Shown: piece by piece, positions 38,516 through 51,588 of the stretch | How the letters are laid out: each line of letters opens with the position of its first letter | Position numbering within the stretch: position 1 is the stretch's first letter | DNA from: Cardiocondyla obscurior | Taxonomy: Eukaryota > Arthropoda > Insecta > Hymenoptera > Formicidae | Direction: 5' to 3' | DNA length: 64,000 nucleotides | Assembly (NCBI RefSeq): GCF_019399895.1 | Contig: NC_091867.1 | Coordinates: 6,895,501-6,959,500 of the forward strand | Made by a program: the position numbers and the translations under genes | Notes under the pieces: model-generated | Told to the model about the DNA's origin: nothing | The model's input: the letters and a program-made list of their open reading frames with translations, nothing else | Database searches by the model: none

Positions 38516-39901
38516 GATGCACGCGTATCGAGTCGGGCTGGCACGCGGCAAGGTAAATCGAATCAATCACGGCAGATACACGTGGTTATTTATAGCGATA
38601 CCGATCGAATATTCCGAAGACAAGCCACTTGACGGACGGTCTCGCAAGATGCATGCGAGGGCGAGGTAGCTGTCTCCAGAGACTCCGCTTTGTTCGAATT
38701 AATTATTCGACGCCGCGGAACAACCGGACTTGGCGCAGAAACTTGTTTTTTTTTTAATTCCCTCCTTTTAATCGCGATTGCCGTCGGCGATTAGAAATAG
38801 AAAGAGGAATGTTTTGCAAACGCTCGAATTCACAGCGAGGTCGTCTCCGCTAACATTTACTGCTACCGTTATGTTTTTACGTAAAAATTAAAAGAGTTTC
38901 AAGTATCGGCAAACGCGTTACACGTAAAGCGTAGTTTCCAGTAAAATTAAATTATTTCTCTCTCTTTTTTTTTATGTTTTTTTTTAAAGAGGGAGAGAAA
39001 AGAGAAATCTCGTAAATATTACGTGTGCTTTCAGAATTTACTGCAAATATTGAGCAAAAAAAAAAGGGGGAAAAAAATTAATAAAATAAAATTTATCGTT
39101 GTTCTTTGTTGTCAAACGGTCGATAATCTACCACGTGCGTAATTTTGCCCTCGCGTACAACACTTTCGCGTAGGGCGGCTTTGACGTGCACCTTCCGCCG
39201 AGAAATTGCGCAGTCCGGCGCAACGATCGACCGCCGGCGATCATCGGCGTTGTTTGAAGTCTGAACGAGCACGCGACAATAAACAGGTGCACCCGAAAAG
39301 CGCCGACGTGGGCGCCTAAACAAAGCCCCGCGGAAAGACCAAAAGAAGAGAAACGGAGAGCGAAAGTGTTGGGCGATCGATCATTCGTAACATGCCTTTT
39401 CATCAGCTCTGCAGTTTAATCAGGATCGAAAATTTGAGAAACCTTGCAAATAAAATCTGATGATTGAAATTTATAAAATACTAATCTGGTATTGAAATAA
39501 AAGAAAGAAAAAAAAAGATAATAAAAATAAAATAAAATTAGCGACTTTGATGCATCGGGGATTAATTAAATTTCCAATTAATATTCAACATTTTTCGAAT
39601 CGCCGGCGCTAATAATTTTTTTTTTTTTTTCAAATATTTTCCTTTCAGTACGTCCAAAAGATCATTTCCTCGTTTATAATGGGATATTGGACAGAGCTCG
39701 GCTTATTGAACTTGAAGCAAAATGAAATCTGTACGGAAGGCTGGCTCGGGTCGCTCGAGTTTTAATCGACTGCTCGCTGTCAGTTCGTGCAAAGGTGAAT
39801 GAGAGTCTCTGGCTCGCCTTGACGCTCCTTACAAATCGATCCAACTCTGGCAAAGGTAGTGCCTTATATTGTGCACTCGTGTGGACGAATGTGAGCGTAC
39901 G

Positions 39902-39920
39902 GGCGCGCGCGCGCGCGCGT
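39902..39920. repeat. (GC)n dinucleotide run
   Basis: A pure alternating cg run of about 16-18 bases followed by gtgtg, in the region upstream of the TNFAIP8-like gene. Such tracts can adopt Z-DNA; no function is shown. Confidence 0.75.
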
Positions 39921-41100
39921 GTGCGAATGAAGCGTGCGATACGGATGTCGTCGGCTCGTATTACATTTCATTTCCAGCATTAGGATCGTTCGCACTCGTT
40001 AAGACGAATTGTACGAGGGGAGAGAGCCTCTCGATTGTCATGACGACGGCGCCTTGACGCGATTTCGACTCGCTAAAAACTAAAAAATAAAATAAAAAAA
40101 AAAGAAAGAACCCTAAGCCATGAAATTTCACGCGCAGTTGTTCAGCGGGCGCGAAATTATTTTTTATGCGTCTGTAAATGAAGTCTGTAAATGAGTTTAT
40201 TTATGCCGGCCTGAGAAGCGATATCTTGCGCCTTAATATATAAAATAAAACTGTCACGTGGGAAACAAAGTAAACATCATGATCCCGAAGTTATCCTCTG
40301 GAGGAGTTCTTATTCGTGTCAAGGCTGATGGTATTGTAAAAGGCTGTAGGTGGCATCTATGAGACATTTATGAGACGCGCAGTAATCGTAAATTATTTCC
40401 CTCGGCGATCTTTTTGAAGAAATAAAAGACCGGGAAAGAAATCGGTATCAATGGGACCGTCACCGAACGCAAAACGTTCGTAGAACCTTGAAATAAATTT
40501 GCGGCTAAAAGCAGCAGTTCCAATAATTCGAATATAATCACAACGTTACGATGATAACATTTTTTTTTTTTTTTAAAGCAGCGAAGTCTTTATTCCATCT
40601 CTCCTACATTCGTAACGCGAGCGAACCGTATAATTAAACGGAAATCAGTTTACTCCACGTGGTAGTTTCACCGTTTATTAATTATTATTTACATTCGTGT
40701 CGCTTTTACTTATTTCTGCGACGAACTTCTCGACGAGAAATACTACGCAACTCTCGGGGAAACATAATCTCATATTAAACCTTCACGTTAGCATCTCGCG
40801 TCGAGATTATCCGAGTAACGCGATAATTTTTTTTCTTTTTCTTTTCTTTTAAAAATATATATATAATTTTTTTAAATAAAAATAATTGCGTGTTTTAATT
40901 CAAAATTGCATTCTTACCTTCATCCATGCTGTCTTAATTCCCAGGCTTTCAATTTCCAGTATAAATTCCTTTTCGGTCTTGAAGCGGAAAACGAATCGAG
41001 CCTCTCCCCTCGCTAAATTATGGAGATTATGTCCTCGGGTTTCGCGGATCTCTCTGAAAAATCTTTCTTCTCTTTGCAGGTGGCGTGGGGCACAGCCGTG

Positions 41101-42730
41101 ATGGAACTGCAGAGTTGGCTGCTTTATCACTTGGTCGCCGTCACTGACTGCAATCAAGGTAGCAAAGAGAGGCCCGGGTCCCGCGCACATCCAAGAACCA
41201 TCATCTGTGTCACGCACGTGATTCGCTAATTCACCGTTTAACCCTTGGTTATTTTAGTTACGTTTGCCTGAGTTTGCCGGGCCATTATTCACGCACTGCT
41301 CGCAGCTTCTTTATTTATTTTGCCGTCCCGCTATCACGGAGGAAACGGTGGTCCCGCCGATGCCACGGACGGTGAGTCTATTCGTGCGAAGTTACGCGAG
41401 CGAGGCCACGCTCTCTTCTCAGGATGCTGGGGAAATTGTAATGCGTCTCCCCGAGTCCATCAGACTTTCTGTTTTTGAATGTGTGCCATTCCGAGCGCGC
41501 AATTCCTTTGTTCCGTCGTACATTATGTGTCGCGTTGCGACGCGGATTCGAGGAAGCGGCTCTTTTCTTTCTTTTACCGCGCTACTTTGACGTCGTTCAG
41601 CGGCCGATCGAGTGAAAGCGTTCGTATCAAGCGCGATATTGTGGCACCTTACATAACACTCTACGCAGCAAATCATGAGGAACATTAAAGTTATATAAGA
41701 AGAATACGAAGTGGGAAATTGATATTAAGTCGTAAGCAAATCGAGCCGGCGTTTTTAATTAATGGAATGTTGAACAGAGGCGCGAAGAATTTGTGTTATT
41801 TGGGATATCCGCAGTTCGGGGGAGCTTTTACTGGATCCGACGATCTTCAAGCGCGATAAAACTCGTCGCACGGCCACGTTGTAGCTCTTGAATAAAAGCG
41901 AGAACGAAGGCATACAATTCGTTCACCGTGCGAAAATGTTTCAGTGATGCAGTCGGCAAACACAATTGGAAGTGGCGGCGGGGGTGGAGGCGGCGGAGGA
42001 GGATCATACGCCGCCAGTGGGACCGGAAGTCGCACTCGCGATTTAGGACTGCGCGCCCAGAAGAAGCTACTCGGCCGTATAGTGTCGACTAACGCTGGTC
42101 GGTCGCTCTTCATCGACGACGCCACGACGTCGTTGCTCGACAATTTGTACAAATTGATGGAGAACGTCGCTAAGAGCAACCCACACTTGGACAAAAAGGA
42201 GCCCGAGAAAGTCCTGAAAAACATTATCAAATTGTCAATCAAGGTATATATGTATCAGCGACACTTCAATTTCGCTAGTACCAAAAACTGAAATGTTTAA
42301 AGAAGACAGTTGACTTAAATTTAATTTAACGACTAATTAAGATAACATTCAATAAATTTTAAAACGCGATTCGTAGATTGGACTCGTGCAACGAAGCCAT
42401 CAGTTTCGTACGAGCGACGCCGAAAAGCTGGAGGAGATCCGGGAGGCTCTGGGGACAGTGGCGATGACCGTTGTGTCGTTCTACGAAGTGGATTATAGTT
42501 ACGACCAGGAGTACCTGACAGGCTCGATGGAGCGTTGCCGAACGCTGCTGCAGCAGCTGATAAAACCGCACCTTACGGACAAGTCGCTGCAGCGTTGCGA
42601 CCAGGTGTTCGACTTCCTGGCGTACCCTAAATTCTTAGACTCGGCATTCCGATACGACTCCGAGCACAGACCCATCCTCGGCATGCTAGTCAATGACCTC
42701 AACAAGGCGTTGGATGCCAGACGACTTTGA
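41101..42730 (+). CDS. sigmar: TNFAIP8-like (TIPE family) protein
   Basis: Exons 41101-41158, 41945-42243 and 42377-42730 give 236 residues. An alternative ATG at 41,947, the second codon of exon 2, gives a 216-residue form. After an N-terminal glycine run of ten at about 41,973-42,002, the body is typical: LGLRAQKKLLGRIVS, FIDDATTSLLDNLYKL, then an alpha-helical C-terminal part with KPHLTDKSLQRCDQVFDFL and a closing NDLNKALDARRL. Animal TNFAIP8 proteins form a helical barrel that binds phosphoinositides. The fly homologue is linked to autophagy and cell death. The first exon (MELQSWLLYHL...) joins exon 2 in phase through a split valine and starts after a T-rich acceptor, so it may itself be internal with 5' UTR. 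AATAAA at 43,625-43,630 may end the transcript. Body certain; choice of start open. Confidence 0.93.
41973..42002 (+). repeat. GGN repeat encoding polyglycine
   Basis: A G-rich imperfect triplet repeat (ggc/ggg/ggt/gga) encodes about ten glycines at the N-terminus of the TNFAIP8-like protein. The codons are mixed, which suggests protein-level selection or an old repeat. It lies in a part of the family that is normally variable. Confidence 0.85.
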
Positions 42731-44599
42731 TTTTACAAGAGGGATCTTTATTTAACGCTGATAAGCAGTTGGCCGATAACGCGGTTCGATCGCCGAGAAG
42801 ATTACCATCACCTTCAGCAGCCCAATTGACCCGACGACTTCGCGATCGCGATCACGATCGATGCCGACGAGGGTTAATTGACGAACGCAGCGGACGACCC
42901 GTTAAACCGCGCGCGCTTCGTTACACTTAATCTCACGGCGGGTAGACGACGTGCTGCATACTTTCAGTGTGACGACAGTATAGTTTCTTGTAACAGTAGA
43001 TAAAAGAAAACGTCTCTTACTTGTACCCACCCAGTAGTCGGGTCAGGGTATCCGGTGTGGACCATTCGCTCACTGATTTATGCAATAATTGTCTAATACT
43101 TCGCTTATTTTAAGGGCGCAGCCTGCATTGCGCAATTGGTGTGTTACATACTATATATTATGTGCAGGATGTCAATCCATACCAAAAAAGAGAATACAAT
43201 GAGTTTAGTTTAAGTGGAGAAAAATTAAAAATGCGTTACGTTTAAAATCGCGACTTGTACGTAGCTTTAAACTGCGTATTAAAGCCTAATTTAACTTAGT
43301 ATACCATATTTTGTTTAGTTTACACGACGAACGGGTGTTCAAATTTTTTTTTTTTTTTTTTTAATTAAAATAGGTATTTCTTTTACTCTCAATTTATATA
43401 TGAAGTTAATTTGCGATGTGCATTTAATATCTTTATCGTGTTTAGCGACTTTCAAAATAGTCTAAGATTAAAGTCGTAATTAAACTTTAATTTGTGAAAA
43501 TAAGGGATTTTCTTGCGAAGTCCTGCGGTAAAATCAAATTTGTGGTTATCAAATATTGTAAGGAGTTAAAAATGAAAAATGAGAGAAAAATGCTTGCACG
43601 TGCACATTTTTTACAACACATTCGAATAAAGAAATAATTTCTACATATCTAATTTCATCGCGATTTTATCCCGATGATAATTAGTATAGGACCTCGTAGA
43701 AAAAAAAACGTAGAAGGAAAAAAAAAAACATTTCGCGCCTTTTGTACGCGGTGTACACCCACTTTACACGTTATTTGTGATGATTGTCAATGTTATACAA
43801 AAGATGTATGGGTATACTATACCATTAATAAATTATTAACAAACACCAAAATTTTTTTCTTTTTTTTTTTGTTACTCACTGTTGCACTTGCCCTCAAACA
43901 TTTATCTATAAAAAAAAAGAAAAAAAAAAAAAAGGCAAACGACATATCAATTTCAAGAACTTTGTATATTTATTTACATAGATATACGAAGTCGCACATG
44001 TATAAAGTTACAATGATATAATTAATCCGTCGTTTTTTCCTTTCTTTTTTTATTCTTTTTTTTTCATGTAACTGCAGTGCGCGTGCAAAGGTATCGTCGT
44101 GTCATGGAAAATTATCAAAAATTACCACTTCAAACCTTGCCACTGTAACGGTTTTACGTTCACGCTATTATAATATAGCATTTTATTAACATGAGTACAA
44201 CGCGATAAACTGAAATATTCAGATCGCACTGCGGTTGCATTTACATATTTTCAAGTATAAAATTATCAATGTCACTTGTATAATACTCGTCTGTTATAAA
44301 CCAAAGGTGCACTGGGTGTGACAGGGGTTTGAATTTGAATTTCTATCAGCTCGTTTTGCATATTTCCAAAGAGTCTGGAGGGATGTTACGTCGGTCTCGA
44401 AAAGGCTACTCGACAACTATTGCTTGTTTATAAAAATAGGCTATTAGAGATGCGATGTGGGTGATCACGGTTAAAGTTAAATTCAATTTAAACGCCTGTC
44501 AGAAAAAAAAGAGATAGACGACACTTACAAATTTTTACATGCGGAATTCCAGTTCGCATAAAGTGCATTAAAATATTGGATTTAAATATTTCTAAGTAT

Positions 44600-44674
<75 letters not shown>
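44600..44674. repeat. (TA)n microsatellite
   Basis: About 75 bp of alternating ta with one aa interruption near 44,609. The uninterrupted part is about 64 bp, the longest perfect dinucleotide array in the window. Confidence 0.95.
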
Positions 44675-44675
<1 letters not shown>

Positions 44676-46190
44676 GTTTTGAACGTATAGTTTGGTACTG
44701 TAGTGTTCTTCTCTGGTTAATACTAAACGATGACGGATCCTCTTTTTACCGTTTTGGCGAACGAACGACCCGTGGCGGCCTTACGTCCTTCGATAACTCC
44801 TATCTATCTATATATATATATTATGTATATATGTATATCGTTTACACATAGAGATGAAACGCGTATCGATAAATCTACTAGAGCTATCAGATACAATGCA
44901 CACATTTATCTATTTCATATTATATCATGAGACCCCGTGATTATTATAATTGTTAACAACTTGCAATCTCTCACTTTCGTTCATTCGCACTTTCATTAAT
45001 ATATGCGGATCGGAAATACACCTCGTTAACACCCATGCTCGTACGATGATTTAATGAAGGTTTTCATTGTTCATCGATCCTCTCACTTCGTCAATGTACT
45101 ACCCTATTACTAGATCGCGTCGAAGCCGCAAATTTGTGACACGCGTGGTGACCGATGCGTTTAATAAGGTGAATCTTATCTCGCTTAAGTACGCCGCGTT
45201 ATACAGCATCTTTGTATGCTAAAACCAATAGGTTTCCTGAATCATCTTTGAGCGTGTCCGACCGAGATCGCCGAACTCTAACGTTACTGTAAGATACTTG
45301 GGACGACCGTGACAATACATCGTATTACAGAAACAAATGCTATCTCGATTGCACGGTAAACGCGACATTTCGCATAATCACAGGTCGGCGCTTTCTTTAT
45401 TAAATGCACGCGCCTAATTCCACAATGTTCTCAAAGTGTGCGCCAAACAGCATGACAGGAGGCCAGCGGCACGCTTGGCAACGAGCTTGGTCAAACTTGA
45501 ACAGATTATACTCGTTTATACTCGCATTAAACTTAATAAATTTCAAACGCACAGCAGGGAGATACAATTAAGTCCGATTTAAGCAATAAAAACAAATAAA
45601 TATTAAAAAAAAAATGTAGATGAACATGTTCCTAGATTATTGGGCTACTGATGTGTTTAGAATTTTCTTCGGGTTATTATTACTAAATAACTTTGTAGAC
45701 GTTGTTAACATGTAGTTAGTCGTAGTAAAAAAGTGATACTAAGATCTCCTTGCGGTATTATTTATTACACGTGAAGAAGTAGCATGCAGATGAAAATTGC
45801 GACGCTATTGTTAAAATAAGTATATGCTAAACAAAATTCATTGCGTGTTGCTATTTTGAGGCCGGTATTTCAATTTCAACTCGATAAGTTTGATGAAACC
45901 TAATATTCATCGCTATAACGTTCGTTGATATAAATTTTTTGCTCTGCCATTTGAATAGCATTACATTTATATACATATTATACGTAAATTAAATTATACA
46001 CATTTTTTCACAGAAAATTTTCATAACTTGAATTAACATTATTTAATATACTTATCAAATTTGATAAAAAAAAATAATAAAAATAAATATTCATAAATAG
46101 CAGATGCTTAAATGAATAAAAAAAACTTTATAAGATAATTTTGTCATGAGTTATCCATAATGTTTCAATAAGTTAAAAAATATAATCCGG

Positions 46191-46280
46191 GTGTATATAT
46201 ATGCATATACATATATACATTGTATATATGTATGTGCACATATGCATTTATATATATGTATATATAAATATATATAAATA
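46191..46280. repeat. Imperfect tatg/tata microsatellite
   Basis: About 90 bp of interrupted atatat, atgcatat and atgtat motifs within very AT-rich intergenic DNA. Confidence 0.8.
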
Positions 46281-47260
46281 AAAATTTATAACTAATACTT
46301 TCCTGTCTAGCCTGCCTGGAAAGATAACTAAAATTAATTAATATTAAAACAATCGGTAATTAAATATACGTGTTTTTTTTATAAAATTATGATTTTAATA
46401 ATTTAAATGTTTTATACTCATAATTACTAATACCCTCGTTCTTAGTTATGAAATATTAAATCGGCTTTAATTTATCGTGTAATATTTAAACGCAACATTA
46501 ATATTATTCTTAAATTAAATAAATTTTTTAATTAATTTGTTTTATAATAAAATAGCAATCGATTCTTATTACTTGATAATCTGATAGTTTTATTTATAAT
46601 CAATTTTTTTCTAACTTATATAAATTAATTTATTATACTTTAAATTATCTTATTTTAAAATTTTTTAATTAGTGAAATAAAAAAGTAACTTTTTTAATTC
46701 ACTCATTTAAATTAACTAAACTACCACATGTTGTACGATATAATGTTATTATAATTATATGTCTTTCTAATAGAGCGTTTTTCCTTTCTAAAAAAATTAA
46801 CTAAGTTTTTTACATTTTGTTTTTGGATTATGACCTGTTTTCACCGCATTTTTAATAAAGTACAATAAGTTAAAGTGAAACAAATGTACTTTTTTTCATT
46901 CTAATTTATTGCATACTAATGCAGTATTTCGCAAATAAAGCAAAAACGAACAGGCCGGACAGTTTAATGCAATTGTACAAGTATTTAAAAATAAATTGCT
47001 TATAGTCCCAATTTTTTATGTAATTTAAAATTTATAATTTTTAGTTGGAAAAAATTCAACAAATCAAATAATATTAAAGACAGTTAAACATTGTTTCACA
47101 AGTTTATCGTCTTTTTAAGACTCGAAATAAATTTAAGAGATTTTAAATATAGTCTGTAATTTTGAAATAATCGAAATATAAGTTTTTGTGACAAAATCAT
47201 AACTTTATAATTTGTTTCATTTAGCAATTATTATATTTATTATTTTGTTAATTTAAACCT

Positions 47261-49316
47261 TCATTGCCATATCCCTGCATAGTTACCATATAAATTTGCC
47301 GGTAATGGACCTCCTGCCGTAAATAATCGAGTCCCCGATGCATCATAGCAATGTGTGTAAATAGCGGGAGTGTACTTCACATTTTGAAAACCATCTATAT
47401 ATTCTTCATCTGGAAACTGAAATCCCAAAGAATTAATATATAAGTTATTTAATAATATATAAAATGCATTAAAGGTATATAAAATTTAGTAAAATTAAAA
47501 TATTAAAAAAGTCACGTATAATTAGTCTAGTATTGCTAACAATTTTTACGATATGACTTTATGAACATATCATATGTAATTCGCAAAAACATTTGAAACT
47601 AATTCAAATCTAAAAATTACAGTGACTAATAAAACAATCTCATTTTTTTATTACAGAACGCAACAGTCATTTAATTACCAATTTGAAAAACATATGAATC
47701 ATCATCATTATTAAATATATAAATCATATCATTATTAAATGAAACTTACCACGTATCCTTTCGAAGCTTTTAACACAACAGTCCTATTGGAATTTATAGA
47801 AGATTCCAAATATTTTTGAGCTCTAACATCGTAAAACATAAGCATTCCTAAACCAGTTCCGATGGTTAGAACAGATCCTTGAAAGCTTGCAGATCTGATT
47901 CCACAACCACTGTACCTGTACACAAAAATGTATTGTTTTACTTTATTAAATGAGTTTAAAATACATTAAGAAATTAAAAGAGAAATTTATTATTACCGCG
48001 ATGGTATTTTTTTAATCGGTTGCAGCGTACGCGCGTCTAGCAGAAGAGTATAAGATCTGCATCCAATCGCGTAAACACCATCGTCCTGTACAGCAAGACA
48101 AACGTTTTCTTGGCAGGCTGGCAGCTTTCTAGATATTTTCTGTTTGAAGGATTCGGCCGACCAGATATGTATAAAACTATTGAGAGTTAGTGCTGCAATC
48201 TCCTTGTACGCTTTATTAAATGCTAGCGCTCGCACTTTCTGTGCGGACTTACATTCTTTTACACAGACAGGTTGAATCAATCTATGCAGAAATGACAATT
48301 ATTAGAAAATTTTTCTTAAATTTTACTTTCTCGTTTTTAATTTAGCAGAAAAGTAAAGTCTTAATTGTGTGTTTTACCTATGTGTAGGCACATCTCCTTT
48401 ATCAGGAGCCTCAGCGAGATCTTGATCAAGTCGCCACAAAGCCATTTTCGTATCTCGGGAGCCTGACACTAAAAATTCGTCGTCTAGCCAACACATATCG
48501 AACACCCAATCCCTGTGGCCGTTCTCACCGACGCAAACTGGATCTAAAGTCGGCAATCTATATATCGCTATTTCGTTACTATTTCTCGCTCCGGTGGATA
48601 AAAGAGTTCTATAATATAAGAATATAAATTAGATTTATGTAATTTAACAATTATTTATTTTCTTTAGAGAATATTAGAAAAGAGGTGAAATTACCTTGAA
48701 GGATTAATTTGAACGGAATGAATGCCACATTGCTGCTCAGGCACGACATTGCCACCTGGACTAAGCTGTCTTCCGTGAAGAGATGGAATCTGGTCTAGTT
48801 TTTGCGTCGCTACGTCGTAAACCATAAGCTTATTGCACTTTGTACCGAATACCACTTGTCTATCACTTAACCACTGAGAACAAAATACTTTATTCATGTT
48901 GGTTAAAGTAACCGAGTATTCTTTGAATAGATCATGTGTCAATATGTGACGGGAGCCGTATTCCTGATTGATATTTCGTACTTCGCGCGTGTTCGTTTCG
49001 CGGGCGCGTACGTAATCTACGAAATTGAAAGACGTTCTCAGAAATTGCTTGCCCTCGATCACCGTTTCGGCCTCGTCGTCGCTCGATTCGTAACACACAA
49101 AATCGTCCGGTTTGTCCGGTTTTCTGTTTCTTTCATGTCGCAATGCTAATCTGAAAAAAAAAGAATAAGGTTAGTATAATCCTTAAAAAAATACAAATTC
49201 GAAATTAGCAAGTTAGTAATTAATTCTTACCTCTTGGCTCGACGTTCGTCAAGTCTACTATTATTAGCACATGGAGGGGACCTTCCATATACCGTCACTC
49301 TTTGTGTCTCAGCCAT
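47261..49316 (-). CDS. DCAF12: DDB1- and CUL4-associated factor 12 (DCAF12)
   Basis: Six exons, right to left: 49316-49231, 49150-48695, 48608-48378, 48281-47997, 47915-47750, 47416-47261. Phases close to 459 residues, close to the usual family length of about 450. The N-terminus is short and basic, followed by an acidic ESSDDEAE stretch and the RTSFNFVDYVRARE segment. WD40 blades follow, including GHRDWVFDMCWLDDEFLVSG and SRDTKMALWRL, and the protein closes with ...GGPLPANLYGNYAGIWQ, a diagnostic C-terminus. DCAF12 is a substrate receptor of the CUL4-DDB1 ubiquitin ligase, known to recognise C-terminal double-glutamate degrons; that specificity is family knowledge. The start ATG (MAETQRVTVYG) sits next to the upstream non-coding region and is the first in frame. 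AATAAA on the minus strand at 47,241-47,236 is about 20 nt past the stop. Confidence 0.97.
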
Positions 49317-51588
49317 TATTATAATTAAAAGTTTAACAAGTTTTACAGTAATCAGGCAACTTGCAAGGAACACCAAGTATCGTTATCGAATAAATCTTAG
49401 CGAAAGTAAGAACCAACAGAAATTATTTATATCAGAAAAATGTGTAAAGAAAAGAGGATTGGCAACGTACAGCTTGTACGATATTTTTTCTATTATGTAC
49501 AAGCAGTCTTTGATAAGGTATTAATTAATCTACTCCCTTTTTAAGTCTCTGTCTCATTTGTAAATAAAAAAAGTTATCCTTATGTTTTTTTTTTATTTTG
49601 GATACTTTAATTGTTATATTTGTAGAAAGATAATATTTATATTGGTTAAATTTTTTTTTTAACTAATGAAAATGAACATCAATTTTATTCAATTTCATAT
49701 TTTTTCTGCTAAGACATGCAACAAATATTTATTCATAAAAATCTGCTTTCTAAATTTTCTTTTCGTTTCCTTTAGTTACTTGCAAATTTACCAATGTCTT
49801 TAGAATCAAGTTGTTCAATTATTTTATTAATCAATATGTAAATAAAATATAAATTTCTCAATTGACATCAACCATCTACAGTATTAAAAAAATGTAACGA
49901 ATGTAGTTTTTAATTATAAATAGGCTGCTGCAAGACATACTTATCAACAAAATACATAAGGAGCGCTCTAAAACAATCAATAGAAAAATTAGTTAGTACA
50001 CTTTTGCAAATATGTTGACTCTTAAAAATATTTATATTATGTGAGATCAGTTCTCTCAGCAACGCTACATTTATAAAATAAAAGACAATAATCTTAGCTA
50101 AATATCTTGTGCAAAAAAAACAATTTTTTATAGAAAAAAAATTAGTTAGGCATGTAAAATAAAAATTAACATTGTTACACGATTAACCTGTAATTTTACT
50201 TCGTGTGTAAATAAAAGCATACAAGCTGCAATACTTGAAGCAGTTTTACAACACTTGAACAAAGGAGGTAGAAACAGAATTCTCAAACAAAAAGAGAGCA
50301 CTTTAGCGAGACAGAATCTATATCTCCGCGAGTTGTTTCTATCTCTGTATCTCTGCAAACTCGCCCGAGTGCTTCTTTTGACTAGACGTCTCCGGAGCGC
50401 GCAGCGGCAGTAACTCGTTGCTGAGAGACCCGGGATCGCTTTCAAAAGAATGTGATAGGTGCAGATACCGTTTTTTCTTCACCGTGTCAGTGATTTCAGC
50501 TGCTCGTGCGGGAGAACAATGGGGTGAGGATCCGTCGCAAGCGGTTCACGATGGTCGAGCCGCGACGGGTATCCTCTTAACTTGCTTAATTGTTCCTCTC
50601 GACGTGCGCAGCGGTTGTGTTTTGCGTCTCGAAGCGGTGGAGCATCAGCCGCGTTCGATTCCAGAGTCCAAGGCTCCTGCCTCCGCGCGGAGATGGTCTT
50701 GAGTCAAACGTGTGGCGACGGTAATATCGACTCCTGGACCGATCAGTGTCGTGCGATTCGTGCGTGTGAATCGCGAGCAAATACGATGCTGATGGTGCGG
50801 ACGTGCTGGCGGCGTTCGGACGATCCACTGTGCGTCATGACGCGCATAGAGGCGCACGAGCGCAGGGTGACTGCACGGACGACGGCGCCGCCATGTTGTA
50901 GGCGACGCTTCAGCGCCTCGACGAGCCCGAGGAACGCGTCCGATCGACGCGGGTGTCGCGCGAGTAGTCCAGGGAAACGCTGCCGACGATTTATCATGAG
51001 AGCGTGGCACACCCAGCCGCGGCGATGATTTACGTCATTTACGACAAAGTGCTTTCGCGTCCACCACGTGCTCCCCGCACAAATGTCAACATCAGCTTGA
51101 CCATCTCCTCTCTCCCCTCTTGCCCAAGGGTCATTAAATCCTCCTCTCGCATTCGTGTTTACTGCGTCGTGCTTTGACGCACGGCCGCGGCGATAAGATT
51201 GATTCACTCGTAGGGGAATGAAATAAACTTTCCAGCAAGATATTACTCTTCTTTCCTTGTTCAACGTTCGTTTCTTGACGATAAAAATAAAATAACCTAA
51301 AAAATTTGTCTGATTAAACTGTAGTTGATAATATATCTTACTGAAGAGGCGTCTGACCTATCGTCGATTTATACTACTGGCGCGTTCTCTGTGTTGCGCT
51401 GTTTTCTCGCAAAGTGCAGTACTGAGCTAGGCCAGGGTTGGTAACCTACGGCAGCAGGGAGGACCAACAATGATGGCGCGACGGTAGTGCGTGATCATGT
51501 GTGATGCTGTATGTACTCCGGCTACCACGTGGTGATTGATGTTAATTAATAATTTTCTTTTTGGAGATTGTAAGACGAATTTGTTACA
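49317..51588. other. Divergent intergenic region between DCAF12 and TSR1
   Basis: About 49,540-50,300 is AT-rich and featureless. A CpG-rich block spans about 50,390-51,200 and is described separately. The DNA from 51,250 to TSR1 is mixed and probably holds the TSR1 promoter and 5' UTR. No coding exon could be supported. Confidence 0.6.
50390..51050. promoter_or_regulatory. CpG-rich block, possible promoter or 5' exon of an unidentified transcript
   Basis: An island of CpG-rich DNA between AT-rich flanks, too far (about 1.1 kb) from DCAF12 and from TSR1 (about 0.5 kb) to be obviously either core promoter. Both strands stay open for over 100 codons, which here reflects GC content. A donor-like atggg|gtgagg is at 50,519-50,529. 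No protein family is recognised. Confidence 0.35.

Larger units (their letters stand above)
30654..41100. other. Long non-coding region upstream of the TNFAIP8-like gene
   Basis: About 10.4 kb without a recognisable coding exon. After the transaldolase 3' UTR (to about 30,930) the DNA is AT-rich to about 31,250, then sharply CpG-rich to about 31,990. The rest alternates CpG-rich stretches with poly-T tracts (34,559-34,583 and others). The simplest reading is a large 5' intron or set of alternative 5' UTR exons of the TNFAIP8-like gene downstream. Open frames up to about 160 codons occur on both strands but overlap each other and resemble nothing known. Confidence 0.55.
42731..47260. other. 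TNFAIP8-like 3' UTR and AT-rich intergenic DNA
   Basis: The first ~900 bases are probable 3' UTR (AATAAA at 43,625-43,630). Then follow A- and T-rich tracts, a long (TA)n array at 44,600-44,674, moderately GC DNA at about 44,740-45,500, and a very AT-rich block from about 45,540 to 47,250 with an imperfect tatg/tata repeat near 46,191-46,280. DCAF12 converges from the right. No coding exon was recognised. Confidence 0.6.

Noticed and set aside
50582..51028. 148-codon open frame in the CpG-rich block, with opposing frames of 121 and 173 codons
   Set aside because: All frames are open because the DNA is GC-rich; the translations are arginine-rich with no domain.
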